Assembly (NCBI GenBank): GCA_964452575.1
Contig: CAYVMN010000009.1
Span: 1 to 39,041, forward strand
Length of the DNA stretch: 39,041 nucleotides
Source of the DNA: CAYVMN01 sp964452575
GTDB taxonomy: Bacteria > Desulfobacterota > DSM-4660 > Desulfatiglandales > Desulfatiglandaceae
Reading direction: 5' to 3'
Numbering within the stretch: position 1 is the stretch's first letter; each line of letters begins with the position of its first letter. Shown one piece after another: positions 1 to 7,986 of the stretch. A model generated the notes under the pieces. It did no database searches. It was not told where the DNA came from and was given only the letters and a program-made list of their open reading frames with translations. The position numbers and the translations under genes were made by a program.

Positions 1-1
1 C

Positions 2-505
2 TGTTTTGCAATTGTGGATGTTGGTGCCCAGAGACTGGGAATAAATGCCGTCAAAAATGGGATTTCAATGTTTTCCAGAGACTCATCCTACGGCGGTTAC
101 CATATCACCCAGGCAATCATGTCCGAATTCGGTGTCAACTTTGAAGAGGCAGAAAAGATAAAGCTGGGTGGCGCTGAAGCAGGTAACAAAAAGGAGGCCC
201 TGGAGAGGATCTTTGCCTTTGAGGTCTCAACTTGGGTTCGGGAAATAGGACGAGCCCTGGACTTCGTGGGTAACACCTATCCGGAGGAAGAGATTGGGAA
301 AATCTTTATTACCGGCGGCTCATGCAGGATTCCCGGCCTTCAGAAATATCTGGAATCCGAGCTAGATATACCGGTCGAGGAATTCAACCCTTTTAGAAAC
401 ATTATGGTCAACGGAGCCATCTTTGACCATAACTACTTACAGCACAGGGCACATATGGCTGGAGTGGCAGTAGGCCTCGCCCTGAGAAGTATTGGCGACA
501 AATGA
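2..505 (+). CDS. pilM: Type IV pilus assembly protein PilM (3' part)
   Basis: The reading frame is open from the first bases of the window, so the N-terminal half lies outside. The visible 167 residues are the C-terminal part of the actin-like PilM ATPase fold: an AIVDVGAQ phosphate-loop segment, then SMFSRDSSYGGYHIT, the EEAEKIKLGG helix and a late FITGGSCRIPGL loop that is typical of FtsA/PilM proteins. PilM sits on the cytoplasmic face of the inner membrane and binds the short N-terminal tail of PilN. The stop codon overlaps the pilN start (ATGA), so translation is probably coupled. Identity is secure from motifs and from the pilN-O-P-Q genes that follow; the true start cannot be seen. Confidence 0.95.
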   Translation, partial: CFAIVDVGAQRLGINAVKNGISMFSRDSSYGGYHITQAIMSEFGVNFEEAEKIKLGGAEAGNKKEALERIFAFEVSTWVREIGRALDFVGNTYPEEEIGKIFITGGSCRIPGLQKYLESELDIPVEEFNPFRNIMVNGAIFDHNYLQHRAHMAGVAVGLALRSIGDK

Positions 506-1110
506 TAAGGATCAATCTCCTGCCCTTCAGGGCTGCCAGAAAGAAAGAGAATATACGGAGGCAGTCCAGTATTTTTTTTCTCTCAATAATCTTTCTATTC
601 GCTTTGATGACATATCTTACTCTTAGTCTAGACAGTCAGTTAGCTGCCTCCAGGGCCGAGAAAGACAGGCTGTCCAAGGAGCTGGCCGGGTACTCAAAAA
701 TCACCCGGAGAGTGGCCAAGCTAAGACAGGAGGCCGCGGAGACCCGGTCCAAGCTGGAGGTAATCCGGGAACTTGAGAAGAAAAGGGTAAGGCCAGTTCA
801 ACTGCTTGAGGGAATTGCTACGGCGATCCCGAGGGGTAAATTGTGGCTGTCTTCGCTCAATGAAAAAGATGGGGTTTTGACCCTGACGGGGATGGCCATG
901 GACAACAATACGGTGGCCCTCTTTATGACAAACCTTGAAAAGACGCGACATATGAAGTCCGTTGACCTTAGAAGCACGAGGCTCAAACACCTGGAGAAAT
1001 ATAAGACAAATGTCACCGATTTCGTCCTGATCTGTGGGAGCTCCTCCCAGAAGAGGGAAGCTGGGCCAAGAGACAAGGAAAAAAAGAGAACCCGGGAAAG
1101 GAGGCGTTAG
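502..1110 (+). CDS. pilN: Type IV pilus assembly protein PilN
   Basis: The 202-residue product starts with MIRINLLPF, the PilM-binding motif of PilN. A single membrane segment follows at about residues 24-44, then a coiled coil (about 47-95) and a small ferredoxin-like periplasmic domain (about 100-180). The tail after about residue 180 is very basic and looks disordered. PilN forms a heterodimer with PilO and links cytoplasmic PilM to PilP and the PilQ secretin. The ATG overlaps the pilM stop by 4 bases. Membrane topology and motif are read from the sequence; the role is from the family. Confidence 0.93.
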   Translation: MIRINLLPFRAARKKENIRRQSSIFFLSIIFLFALMTYLTLSLDSQLAASRAEKDRLSKELAGYSKITRRVAKLRQEAAETRSKLEVIRELEKKRVRPVQLLEGIATAIPRGKLWLSSLNEKDGVLTLTGMAMDNNTVALFMTNLEKTRHMKSVDLRSTRLKHLEKYKTNVTDFVLICGSSSQKREAGPRDKEKKRTRERRR

Positions 1111-1115
1111 GCCAA

Positions 1116-1718
1116 ATGTCGAAGGCCTCTCTTTTTGAAAAGATCGAGAAGATAAAGAGGGCTCAAAGGATGATGATCTTCCTGGGGACATTTGTCTTCT
1201 TGGCCGGGGGCTTTTTCTCTCTGGTCTATATGCCCAAGGCCACCATGCTCTCCAGAACAACTGAAGACATTTCGAGTCTTAAACAGAAGATTGCGGTAGC
1301 CAAGAAGAAGGCAAGGAATCTAAAGACCCTAGAGGCCGAGGAGAGGGAGGTCAACGCCAAATTCATGGAGGCCTTAAAGCTCTTGCCTAATAATAGGGAG
1401 ATCCCGAGCCTCTTGAAGGGCATAACTGAGCTAGGAAAGGAGTCGCGGCTGGAATTCCCCCTCTTCAGCCCTCAGGGGGAGAGACCCCAGGATTTTTACG
1501 TAGAGATTCCGGTCAATATTATAGTCAGCGGCAGATATCATGATATTGCTGCATTTTTTGATGAGGTGGGGCGTATGGACCGAATTGTGAATATCCTTGA
1601 TATCTCCATGAAACCCCAAAAAGAGCTCTCTACCATGTTGGTAGCCAGTTGTACCGCAGTAACGTACAGGTTCAAAGGAAAGGGAGATGAAAAGAGGCCA
1701 CAAGAAAAGAAAAAATAA
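1116..1718 (+). CDS. pilO: Type IV pilus assembly protein PilO
   Basis: The product has 200 residues with one transmembrane helix (about 20-40), a heptad-rich coiled coil (about 45-95) and a C-terminal PilO-type periplasmic domain containing FYVEIPVNIIVSGRYHDIAAF, the usual conserved stretch. It starts 5 bases after the pilN stop. PilO partners PilN in the inner-membrane alignment complex. The gene overlaps pilP by 32 bases, so the two reading frames share the sequence encoding the Lys-rich C-terminus of PilO. Identification rests on the domain pattern and the fixed pilMNOPQ order. Confidence 0.92.
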   Translation: MSKASLFEKIEKIKRAQRMMIFLGTFVFLAGGFFSLVYMPKATMLSRTTEDISSLKQKIAVAKKKARNLKTLEAEEREVNAKFMEALKLLPNNREIPSLLKGITELGKESRLEFPLFSPQGERPQDFYVEIPVNIIVSGRYHDIAAFFDEVGRMDRIVNILDISMKPQKELSTMLVASCTAVTYRFKGKGDEKRPQEKKK

Positions 1719-2355
1719 GGGCCCTAGACCCATTATCCCAATTACCGGCCTCTTAGTGGCCCTGATCTTATTGCTCTGGCCCCTTACACCCTATTCGGGT
1801 TCCCCAGTGGTTTACAAGGAGGCCCGCCCAAAGAAAGATCTAAGAAAAGGCCTTGAGGAATCCAGGCGCAATTATAGCCTGGAGGACAAGACAGACCCCT
1901 TCCTTTCTTATCTCGTCAAATCCCAGCAGGCCCTCGATGACTTGGAAGAGGCAAGGAAGAAAAAACTGGCAGAGGAACAGGAGGATATGAAGAGGCGGAA
2001 GCTTGCAGCCGCAGCAAGACTAAAGGCCCTTATGGAACCCAAGACCGAGTTACAAAAACTGGATATCCCGCAACTCACCTTGACGGCTATCATCAAGGGA
2101 AAAGATCGCTCATGGGCCTTGGTTAGAGACATGAAGGGCACAGGATATATACTGAAAAAGGGAACCCCTATCGGAAAGAAGGGTGGTGTGGTCGAGGACA
2201 TAGTGCTTGAGGCGAGGAAGACAGCCTTCGGAAAGGCATATACCCGGAAGGTCATCATTCAAGAACCCTATTTGTACCAGGAGGTGGACATAAGATACAG
2301 ACCCATCGAAATGGAGATGGTCGACCGAGATTTTATGACGGAAGCTCCTAAGTAA
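1687..2355 (+). CDS. pilP: Type IV pilus assembly protein PilP
   Basis: PilP bridges the PilNO complex to the secretin PilQ. The 222-residue product has a basic N-terminus followed by a hydrophobic anchor (about residues 16-34), a charged linker (Lys/Glu-rich, about 85-115) and the PilP beta-sandwich domain (about 125-200) with LTLTAIIKGKDRSWALV and GYILKKGTPIG. Many PilP proteins are lipoproteins, but I see no lipobox cysteine, so this one is more likely held by an uncleaved helix. The ATG lies inside the end of pilO; a later start is possible but would remove the anchor. Confidence 0.9.
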   Translation: MKRGHKKRKNKGPRPIIPITGLLVALILLLWPLTPYSGSPVVYKEARPKKDLRKGLEESRRNYSLEDKTDPFLSYLVKSQQALDDLEEARKKKLAEEQEDMKRRKLAAAARLKALMEPKTELQKLDIPQLTLTAIIKGKDRSWALVRDMKGTGYILKKGTPIGKKGGVVEDIVLEARKTAFGKAYTRKVIIQEPYLYQEVDIRYRPIEMEMVDRDFMTEAPK

Positions 2356-2384
2356 AGGCCGTTAATACAAATGAGGATACGCAT

Positions 2385-3701
2385 ATGAAGAAGATACTCC
2401 GTACAGTCTTATCCATTCTCTTCCTCTCATGCCTGGTGTGTCAGGCCCATGCCACCGAGGAGGGTGACCGTTACCTCGATGAGACAGTTGACGATTTCGC
2501 CTCCTCTTTGATCAAACAAATCGCCAGAAGGTATTTTGATCTTGAGAAGAGGCCTGTCATAAAGATAGCTGTCTTTGATTTCATAGATGAAGGAGGCAAC
2601 ATCAGCGTAGGCTCCAGATATATATCCGATCTATTTAGACTCGCGTTTGGCCGAAACCCCCAGTTCCAGCTCGTGCCACTTCAAAAACTCGAAAATAACC
2701 CCCACATAAATGCCATATCATTTGGTAAGAACGGCCGTCTAAAGGAAAGACTGATAAATGAGCTGAAATCGGATGCATATCTCTTTGGGCAGATTAATAC
2801 CTCTGACAGATCACAGTTTGTCTGTCAGGTAAGTCTATGGGGGATAAGGCAACCCCCAGATGGTTTTACCGGGGTCGAACCTATAGCTCTAAAAGAGCCG
2901 GAATTGCTATGGAGGCCAAATCTAACAAACTCCGGTTTTGATTTTTTCACCCAGGTGGTTACGGGCCCAGAGCAGGTAAAAGAAGGGCCGCAGGCCCAGG
3001 GGATAAACCTTGCCGACGTGATGTTTCTGACCCAGCCCATGTGTGACGACCTGAACCAGGCATGGCAGGTCAAGGCCGACGGCATGATATATGACAAGAG
3101 ACACGAGAGGGATGAGGGGTCTTTACACAATCGTTCCGGACAGGTGATGCAAAGCCGAGTAAAGAGTCCTGAGGCCCTCAAAGAACTAAGTTATGTAATC
3201 AAGAACTTCGGGCTTGTAATGAGAGAGAATTCGGGAGATGCCTATGAGCTGCAAGGCTATGTCATTCCAAAAGAAAGCAATTACTATTTTATCCCTTACA
3301 GGCGACGGAAAGAGGAGTTGGGGCTGCGTTTCATGTACCTATGGAATACTAGAGGCAGGAGCTCAAGGCCTTCCACCTGGGAGACAGGAAAAGGGTGGAA
3401 GTTCTATATGGCCGAAGCCGATTGGTCTCTGAAGCTGCCTGTAGGGATCCATACGGCCACCGCGACCCTCGAGCCTGTAGCTGAAAGCGAATATGGAACC
3501 AAGAGGCCTAAGGCAGAATATGTCAGGAAGTTTAAGTTCTCTGTAAGCCCTGGCCTGAATGTATATGCAATTAACTATGTCTATCGAAGGGACAGGCCTG
3601 AAATCTTTATTCGAAGGCTTGATTTTTCCAGGCCTGAAGACGAGAGAGGCAGAGGGATATTGAGGATAAGAGAGATCTACAAGGTTTATGGATTAGACTA
3701 G
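2385..3701 (+). CDS. Secreted CsgG/FlgO-like protein in the pil operon
   Basis: The 438-residue product has a type I signal peptide (MKKILRT, hydrophobic core, cleavage likely after AHA at about residue 23). After a short helical region, residues 55-150 read like the FlgO/CsgG/TolB-N fold: IKIAVFDFIDEGG, a helix with a GSRYISDLF pattern, FQLVPLQKLE, and DAYLFGQI. The remainder (about 170-438) is unfamiliar, beta-rich, and ends in a basic tail. The gene lies between pilP and pilQ with 29- and 44-base gaps, so it should be co-transcribed. I infer a periplasmic or outer-membrane accessory for the secretin; no experimental homologue comes to mind. Fold assignment is by eye and is the weaker part of the call. 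Confidence 0.7.
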   Translation: MKKILRTVLSILFLSCLVCQAHATEEGDRYLDETVDDFASSLIKQIARRYFDLEKRPVIKIAVFDFIDEGGNISVGSRYISDLFRLAFGRNPQFQLVPLQKLENNPHINAISFGKNGRLKERLINELKSDAYLFGQINTSDRSQFVCQVSLWGIRQPPDGFTGVEPIALKEPELLWRPNLTNSGFDFFTQVVTGPEQVKEGPQAQGINLADVMFLTQPMCDDLNQAWQVKADGMIYDKRHERDEGSLHNRSGQVMQSRVKSPEALKELSYVIKNFGLVMRENSGDAYELQGYVIPKESNYYFIPYRRRKEELGLRFMYLWNTRGRSSRPSTWETGKGWKFYMAEADWSLKLPVGIHTATATLEPVAESEYGTKRPKAEYVRKFKFSVSPGLNVYAINYVYRRDRPEIFIRRLDFSRPEDERGRGILRIREIYKVYGLD

Positions 3702-3745
3702 GGTCGGCACCGGCACAATTACCTTTTCTTGACGAGGAGAAACAG

Positions 3746-6052
3746 ATGAACATTTTTCGCCTGTGGCTTCTTTTTTGTGGGCTTCTGGTATACGCCTGTG
3801 GGACACCTTCTGCTACCCGTGTTGGTGAAGGCCAAAACGCATCCACCAGGGCCATCATCGATGAAATCCGGAACACCTCCTCTCAGGACTACAGCGCCGT
3901 AACCATACTCAGCTCTCAAGCGAGTCCTTACAGCACCTTCAAATTAATGAGTCCCCCTCGCATAATCATTGATATGAAGGCAGAGCCTGAAATAAATCTC
4001 AAGAAGTTGATGAAGGTTCAAGATGGCCTTATTGATAGCATTTCGGTTGGGGAGCGTGCAGGGCCAGCAGGAACCACCAGGATCATTGTGCATCTCTCAA
4101 AAGAAGATTTTGAATACAATATCAAGAGTGAGGGAAATCAGCTCCTTCTGAAGGTTTCACCGGTAAGCCCAAAACCGGTTATCCAACAAGCGCCTCCTCC
4201 TCAACCAGCGACGGCTGCGGTGGTTGAAGCCCCCGGCCCTGGTCTCAAACCTGCCGCGGAAGGACCTCGGATCTTTTTTCGGCCCGGCCCTTCCCCTCTG
4301 ACTCAGGTGCTCGGGGTAGATTTTTTTCTCCGGGAGGGCGCCAGATCGCGCCTGACTATTACTACCAGCAAGAAGGTGGGGTATGATGTCAGGAAGGAGG
4401 GCCCTGAAAGGCTTATTATCGACCTCCAGGATGCCACTATTCCACCCTTACTCATGAAGCGGCTGGCCACCCAGTACTTTGAAGGGGCTGTTGAGCGTAT
4501 CAAGGCCTTTTCCCCATCAGAGGACCGCAAGGTATCACTTGAAGTGCTGCTTAGGGAATCCGTCCCATATAAGGTTACCCAGGAAGAGGGGGTATTGAAT
4601 ATCGATTTTGGTCCTTCCACCAAGAAACCCCGCCCGGTTGGCCTCAGACTAGATGACCAGAGGCCTCCTTCGGACAGCACGGGCAAGACTATCGATGATG
4701 AATCGGCAGCAAGGACCTATGAGATCACAACAAGAGAATATGCCGGCAAAAAGATGAGCTTCGATTTCGCAGATACAGACATACGCAATGTCCTCAAACT
4801 TATAGCCGAAGTGGCTGACCTAAATATTGTCTGGGGAAGCGACGTGGAAGGCAAGATCTCCATGAAACTCGAGGATGTACCATGGGACCAGGCCTTAGAA
4901 ATGGTCCTGAAGCCCAACGGCTTGACCTATCAGATCGAAGACAGCGTCATATGGGTGGTTCCCAAGGCAAGGCTGATTGATATGGAGATGAAAGAGCGAG
5001 ATAGGAAAGGCGCCTTACTGGCCCAGAAAAGGCTCCAAGGGATCTTCGAAACAAAGATTCTTGAGTATATCAAGATAAGGCATAGAAAGGCCCAAGACAT
5101 TTTCAGGATGCTGGTTGGTGACGACTCAGCTGTCCCCCCTATTAGGGGTGTCCTGGACATTGAAGAGGGTGAATCAAAGGAACAAGAAAAGGGGGAAAAA
5201 GAGAAGGGAAAGGAGAGCAAACTAAAGGTCAAGGATGTATATTTGACCTATGACCCTGAAACGAACATGATTATTGTAAACGGGGTGAGATCAAAGGTTG
5301 ATAAGGTAAAGGACATCGTAGCAAAACTTGACGTACCCCAGAAGCAGGTGATGATCGAGGCCCGAATTGTGGAGGCTACCACTTCTTTTAGCAGGGATGT
5401 GGGGATCAAATGGGACACCACATTCAAGTCCGGGGACGTAACAACAAAATTCGCGACCAACTTCCCCAAGATGCCCACTGATGTTAGCGCCTTGACCCTT
5501 GGATATGCCAATGCCGCCTTGACAACGGTGATCAATGCCCAGATAGCCCTGGCAGAGACAGATGGAAGGCTTACCACCCTTTCCGCGCCAAAGATCATAA
5601 CAAGGGATGCAGCAACTGCCACCATAAAGCAGGGGACGCAAATCGCCGTTCCCACCGGGAAGGACAACTTCGGGAATATTATATATAGCATGGCTGACGC
5701 GGTCCTGGAACTCAAAGTGACCCCCAAGATAACGGCAAACGACATGGTCGTTATGACTATTGATGTCAAAGATGATTACCCTGACTACACAAATGTCCAG
5801 CCGATGACTGAAAGTGTCCCGATCAAGACCAAAAGCGCCCGCACGGAAACGATTGTGGCCTCTGGGGAGACCCTGGTAATAGGCGGGATCTATAAGGAAG
5901 ACAAATCGTTCACAAGGGAGGGCGTTCCATGGTTGAGTGAAATACCTATCTTGGGCTGGCTTTTTAGATTTGACGAGCAGAAAGTCGATAAGATCGAGCT
6001 GCTGATCTTCCTGACACCCAGGGTCCTGAAGGCCGGGCCGAAAGAAATTTAG
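3746..6052 (+). CDS. pilQ: Type IV pilus secretin PilQ
   Basis: The 768-residue protein carries a signal sequence ending near LVYAC (a possible weak lipobox), two AMIN-type beta domains (about 50-140 and 180-295) that bind peptidoglycan in PilQ, a short secretin/TonB N-terminal domain (about 335-400, MSFDFADTDIRNVLKLIAE), an N1 domain with a charged Glu/Lys insert near 475-490, and the secretin pore domain (about 540-765). The pore domain shows QKQVMIEARIVEAT, the SAPKIITRD segment, VPIKTKSARTETIVASGE and the terminal IPILGWLF. It forms the outer-membrane channel through which the pilus fibre leaves. Domain order and operon position make this secure. Confidence 0.96.
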   Translation: MNIFRLWLLFCGLLVYACGTPSATRVGEGQNASTRAIIDEIRNTSSQDYSAVTILSSQASPYSTFKLMSPPRIIIDMKAEPEINLKKLMKVQDGLIDSISVGERAGPAGTTRIIVHLSKEDFEYNIKSEGNQLLLKVSPVSPKPVIQQAPPPQPATAAVVEAPGPGLKPAAEGPRIFFRPGPSPLTQVLGVDFFLREGARSRLTITTSKKVGYDVRKEGPERLIIDLQDATIPPLLMKRLATQYFEGAVERIKAFSPSEDRKVSLEVLLRESVPYKVTQEEGVLNIDFGPSTKKPRPVGLRLDDQRPPSDSTGKTIDDESAARTYEITTREYAGKKMSFDFADTDIRNVLKLIAEVADLNIVWGSDVEGKISMKLEDVPWDQALEMVLKPNGLTYQIEDSVIWVVPKARLIDMEMKERDRKGALLAQKRLQGIFETKILEYIKIRHRKAQDIFRMLVGDDSAVPPIRGVLDIEEGESKEQEKGEKEKGKESKLKVKDVYLTYDPETNMIIVNGVRSKVDKVKDIVAKLDVPQKQVMIEARIVEATTSFSRDVGIKWDTTFKSGDVTTKFATNFPKMPTDVSALTLGYANAALTTVINAQIALAETDGRLTTLSAPKIITRDAATATIKQGTQIAVPTGKDNFGNIIYSMADAVLELKVTPKITANDMVVMTIDVKDDYPDYTNVQPMTESVPIKTKSARTETIVASGETLVIGGIYKEDKSFTREGVPWLSEIPILGWLFRFDEQKVDKIELLIFLTPRVLKAGPKEI

Positions 6053-6098
6053 GGCGCAGAATTCGAAAGAATCCCCTGATAAAAAGGGAGGGTTTGTC

Positions 6099-6857
6099 GT
6101 GAGATCGAGAGACAAGATAGCCATCGTGCTCTTTGCCTGTTGTATAGGCGTTTCTGCTGGCTGTGCTGGCAATAAAGAGCTGAACAGAAGAAGGGCTGTG
6201 TCAAAGGCCCAGCTCGGGAATTCACTCATCAGGGAAGGACAGCCGAGGGCCGGGCTCAAGGAATTGCTTGAGGCCGTAGACCTGGACCCTGAAAATGCCG
6301 ACCTGCATAAAGATCTTGGCCTTGCCTATAGGGACTTGGAGGACTACCCTAATTCAATCAGGCATTTCAAGAAGGCCTTGAGTCTGCGTCCGGAATTCCC
6401 CGAGGCCCAAAACAACCTCGGCACCGTCTACCTATTGTTAAAGGAGTGGGATCAGGCGATCGCATGTTTCAAAAAGGCTGCTGGCAACATCCTCTATGAG
6501 ACACCGCAATATGCCTACTATAATATGGGCATCGCATATGCTGAGAAGGGAGAATATAAAAAGGCGATCGAAAATTATCGAAGGGCCATAGAGTTGTCCC
6601 CATCGTTCAGCGCCTGCTATGATAGATTGGGCCATGCCTACGAGGCCAAAGACAGATGGGATGACGCAATTGATGCCTACAAGAAATGGACCTACAACTT
6701 TCCCAGATATCCCCTTGCACATCTGAGGCTGGGGGAGCTCTATCTGAGGCTTGGAAGGATTGAGGAAGCAACGGGGGAATTAGAACGAACCATGGAACTT
6801 GCCCCGGGCTCATCTGATGCCGACGAGGCGAGAAGGCTCCTTCAGAGCGTTAGGTGA
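6099..6857 (+). CDS. TPR-repeat lipoprotein, PilF/PilW pilotin-like
   Basis: A GTG start preceded by AAAAGGGAGG gives 252 residues. The N-terminus is a lipoprotein signal with the lipobox SAGC at about residue 22. The rest is tandem tetratricopeptide repeats from about residue 33 to 250, with the usual W-L-G-Y-A-Y-A-P spacing (for example AQNNLGTVYLLLKEWDQAI). Proteins of this size and architecture next to pilQ are usually the pilotin or assembly factor (PilF/PilW) that helps the secretin multimerise in the outer membrane. The TPR and lipobox are seen directly; the pilotin role is inferred from context. Confidence 0.82.
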   Translation: MRSRDKIAIVLFACCIGVSAGCAGNKELNRRRAVSKAQLGNSLIREGQPRAGLKELLEAVDLDPENADLHKDLGLAYRDLEDYPNSIRHFKKALSLRPEFPEAQNNLGTVYLLLKEWDQAIACFKKAAGNILYETPQYAYYNMGIAYAEKGEYKKAIENYRRAIELSPSFSACYDRLGHAYEAKDRWDDAIDAYKKWTYNFPRYPLAHLRLGELYLRLGRIEEATGELERTMELAPGSSDADEARRLLQSVR

Positions 6858-6935
6858 GCCCCTCTATTCGGCCTCGGTCGAAATGACAGGCGCTTTTTTG
6901 GTGAAAGGGCGACTGGATTCAATTTTCAGCACAAG

Positions 6936-7637
6936 TCACAGGTGCCAACAGCCGGGGACCTGTGGTGGATAAGCACGGCAAAGTGGTGAAGTAAGACCTC
7001 CCAGTTTTTCAATCGAATTCAGGATCCCCTCTATTTCCATCATGTTCTCTGCCTTAAAGGGCGTGTCTAACTCCCTGTTTCGATAAGACACAAAATGCAG
7101 CCCTGCAGCCCTTGCGGTCTCATAATCAATGAGTGAGTCTCCGACGTATACGGCCTGATCAGGCCTGAGATCAAAGAAGCGAAGGATCTTGTAAATCGAC
7201 TCGGGGTGTGGCTTGGGATTGTCCACATCTAGAGAGGAAACAACAATATCAAAAAACTCTTTTAAGCCCGTGGATTCAAGCAAATATCCAATGGTATTGC
7301 TCCTGTTTGTAGCTACCGCCAGGCCATAGCGGGGGCTTAGCCTACCAAGCAATTCTTTCAAGCCTGGCTCCATTATCATATCAGCTATGAAGGGGGTATA
7401 ATCCACCTCCTTCCTGTATTTCTGCGCCTCTTCCAAATAGGGCGTCCCCCTGAAGATATGCCTTATGGATTCATCAGCCGTGCCCATGTGCACAAAGGCA
7501 ATGTCCTCATCTTTCATTGAAGGAAGATTGAAACGGGCAAGGATATGATTGTAGAAGTTGATGTTGGCCTGACGCGAGTCAAACAGGACACCATCACAAT
7601 CGAAGATAACGCTCCCCAGGCCTTTCTTGATATCCAT
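6936..7637 (-). CDS. HAD-superfamily phosphatase, Gph-like
   Basis: The start is placed at the ATG just before VIFDCDGVLFDS, giving 233 residues; an upstream in-frame extension of 21 residues is possible but not family-like. All four HAD motifs are present: nucleophile DCDGVLFD, Thr motif VATNRS, the Lys in DNPKPHPE, and the acidic VYVGDSLIDYETA. The helical cap between motifs I and II matches phosphoglycolate phosphatase/beta-phosphoglucomutase-type enzymes. The substrate cannot be read from sequence. It lies 170 bases downstream of the qrc operon on the same strand and converges with the TPR gene. Confidence 0.85.
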   Translation of the reverse strand: MDIKKGLGSVIFDCDGVLFDSRQANINFYNHILARFNLPSMKDEDIAFVHMGTADESIRHIFRGTPYLEEAQKYRKEVDYTPFIADMIMEPGLKELLGRLSPRYGLAVATNRSNTIGYLLESTGLKEFFDIVVSSLDVDNPKPHPESIYKILRFFDLRPDQAVYVGDSLIDYETARAAGLHFVSYRNRELDTPFKAENMMEIEGILNSIEKLGGLTSPLCRAYPPQVPGCWHL

Positions 7638-7807
7638 TCTATATACCCTGGATGGTATTGCCTCCGTGCGTATCTGGCTCATAGTCCTGGCACAATACAC
7701 ATCGGCAACAAGACGGTTAGATATGACGAGATGGCAGCTGAAAAAGCTGGCCTGTATAGGCTTATCAAATGCAGCCTAGGTCTTTGATCAGGAAGCCGTG
7801 GGCCTTG

Positions 7808-7966
7808 TCAGAAGTGTCTTTCCCTCAAAAATCCAAGGGCCTGCAAACCGGTCTTAATTACCGTAACCACAAGACCGACGCCCACAATCCCGAGGGCAAT
7901 GTACAGGAGACCGAAGAAGATCAGGTACTCTATGTTCCATTGCCATTCAAATGACAGTGGTGTCAT
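7808..7966 (-). CDS. Small single-span membrane protein at the end of the qrc operon
   Basis: This 52-residue ORF starts at an ATG with a strong AAAGGAGAG ribosome site 6 bases upstream, 20 bases after the qrcD stop. It has an aromatic, acidic N-terminus (MTPLSFEWQWNIEY), one hydrophobic helix (about residues 15-37) and a basic C-terminus (FLRERHF), which fits a bitopic membrane protein with its N-terminus in the periplasm. I do not recognise a family. Position and ribosome site suggest a small extra subunit or assembly factor of the quinone reductase. Small proteins of this size are easily missed by automatic calling. Confidence 0.7.
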   Translation of the reverse strand: MTPLSFEWQWNIEYLIFFGLLYIALGIVGVGLVVTVIKTGLQALGFLRERHF

Positions 7967-7986
7967 TTGTTCTCTCCTTTTTTCCC

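Noticed and set aside
5291..6259. 322-codon minus-strand ORF opposite pilQ
   Set aside because: It is antisense to the secretin domain of pilQ; the composition is that of a shadow frame with no recognisable domain.
6868..6898. Possible terminator (GCCT...AGGC followed by GCTTTTTT) after the TPR gene
   Set aside because: The stem has only four pairs with a 13-base loop; the T-run is suggestive but the structure is too weak to list.
7545..7787. 80-codon plus-strand ORF overlapping the HAD gene start
   Set aside because: It lies opposite a well-supported gene, lacks a ribosome site and shows no family pattern.
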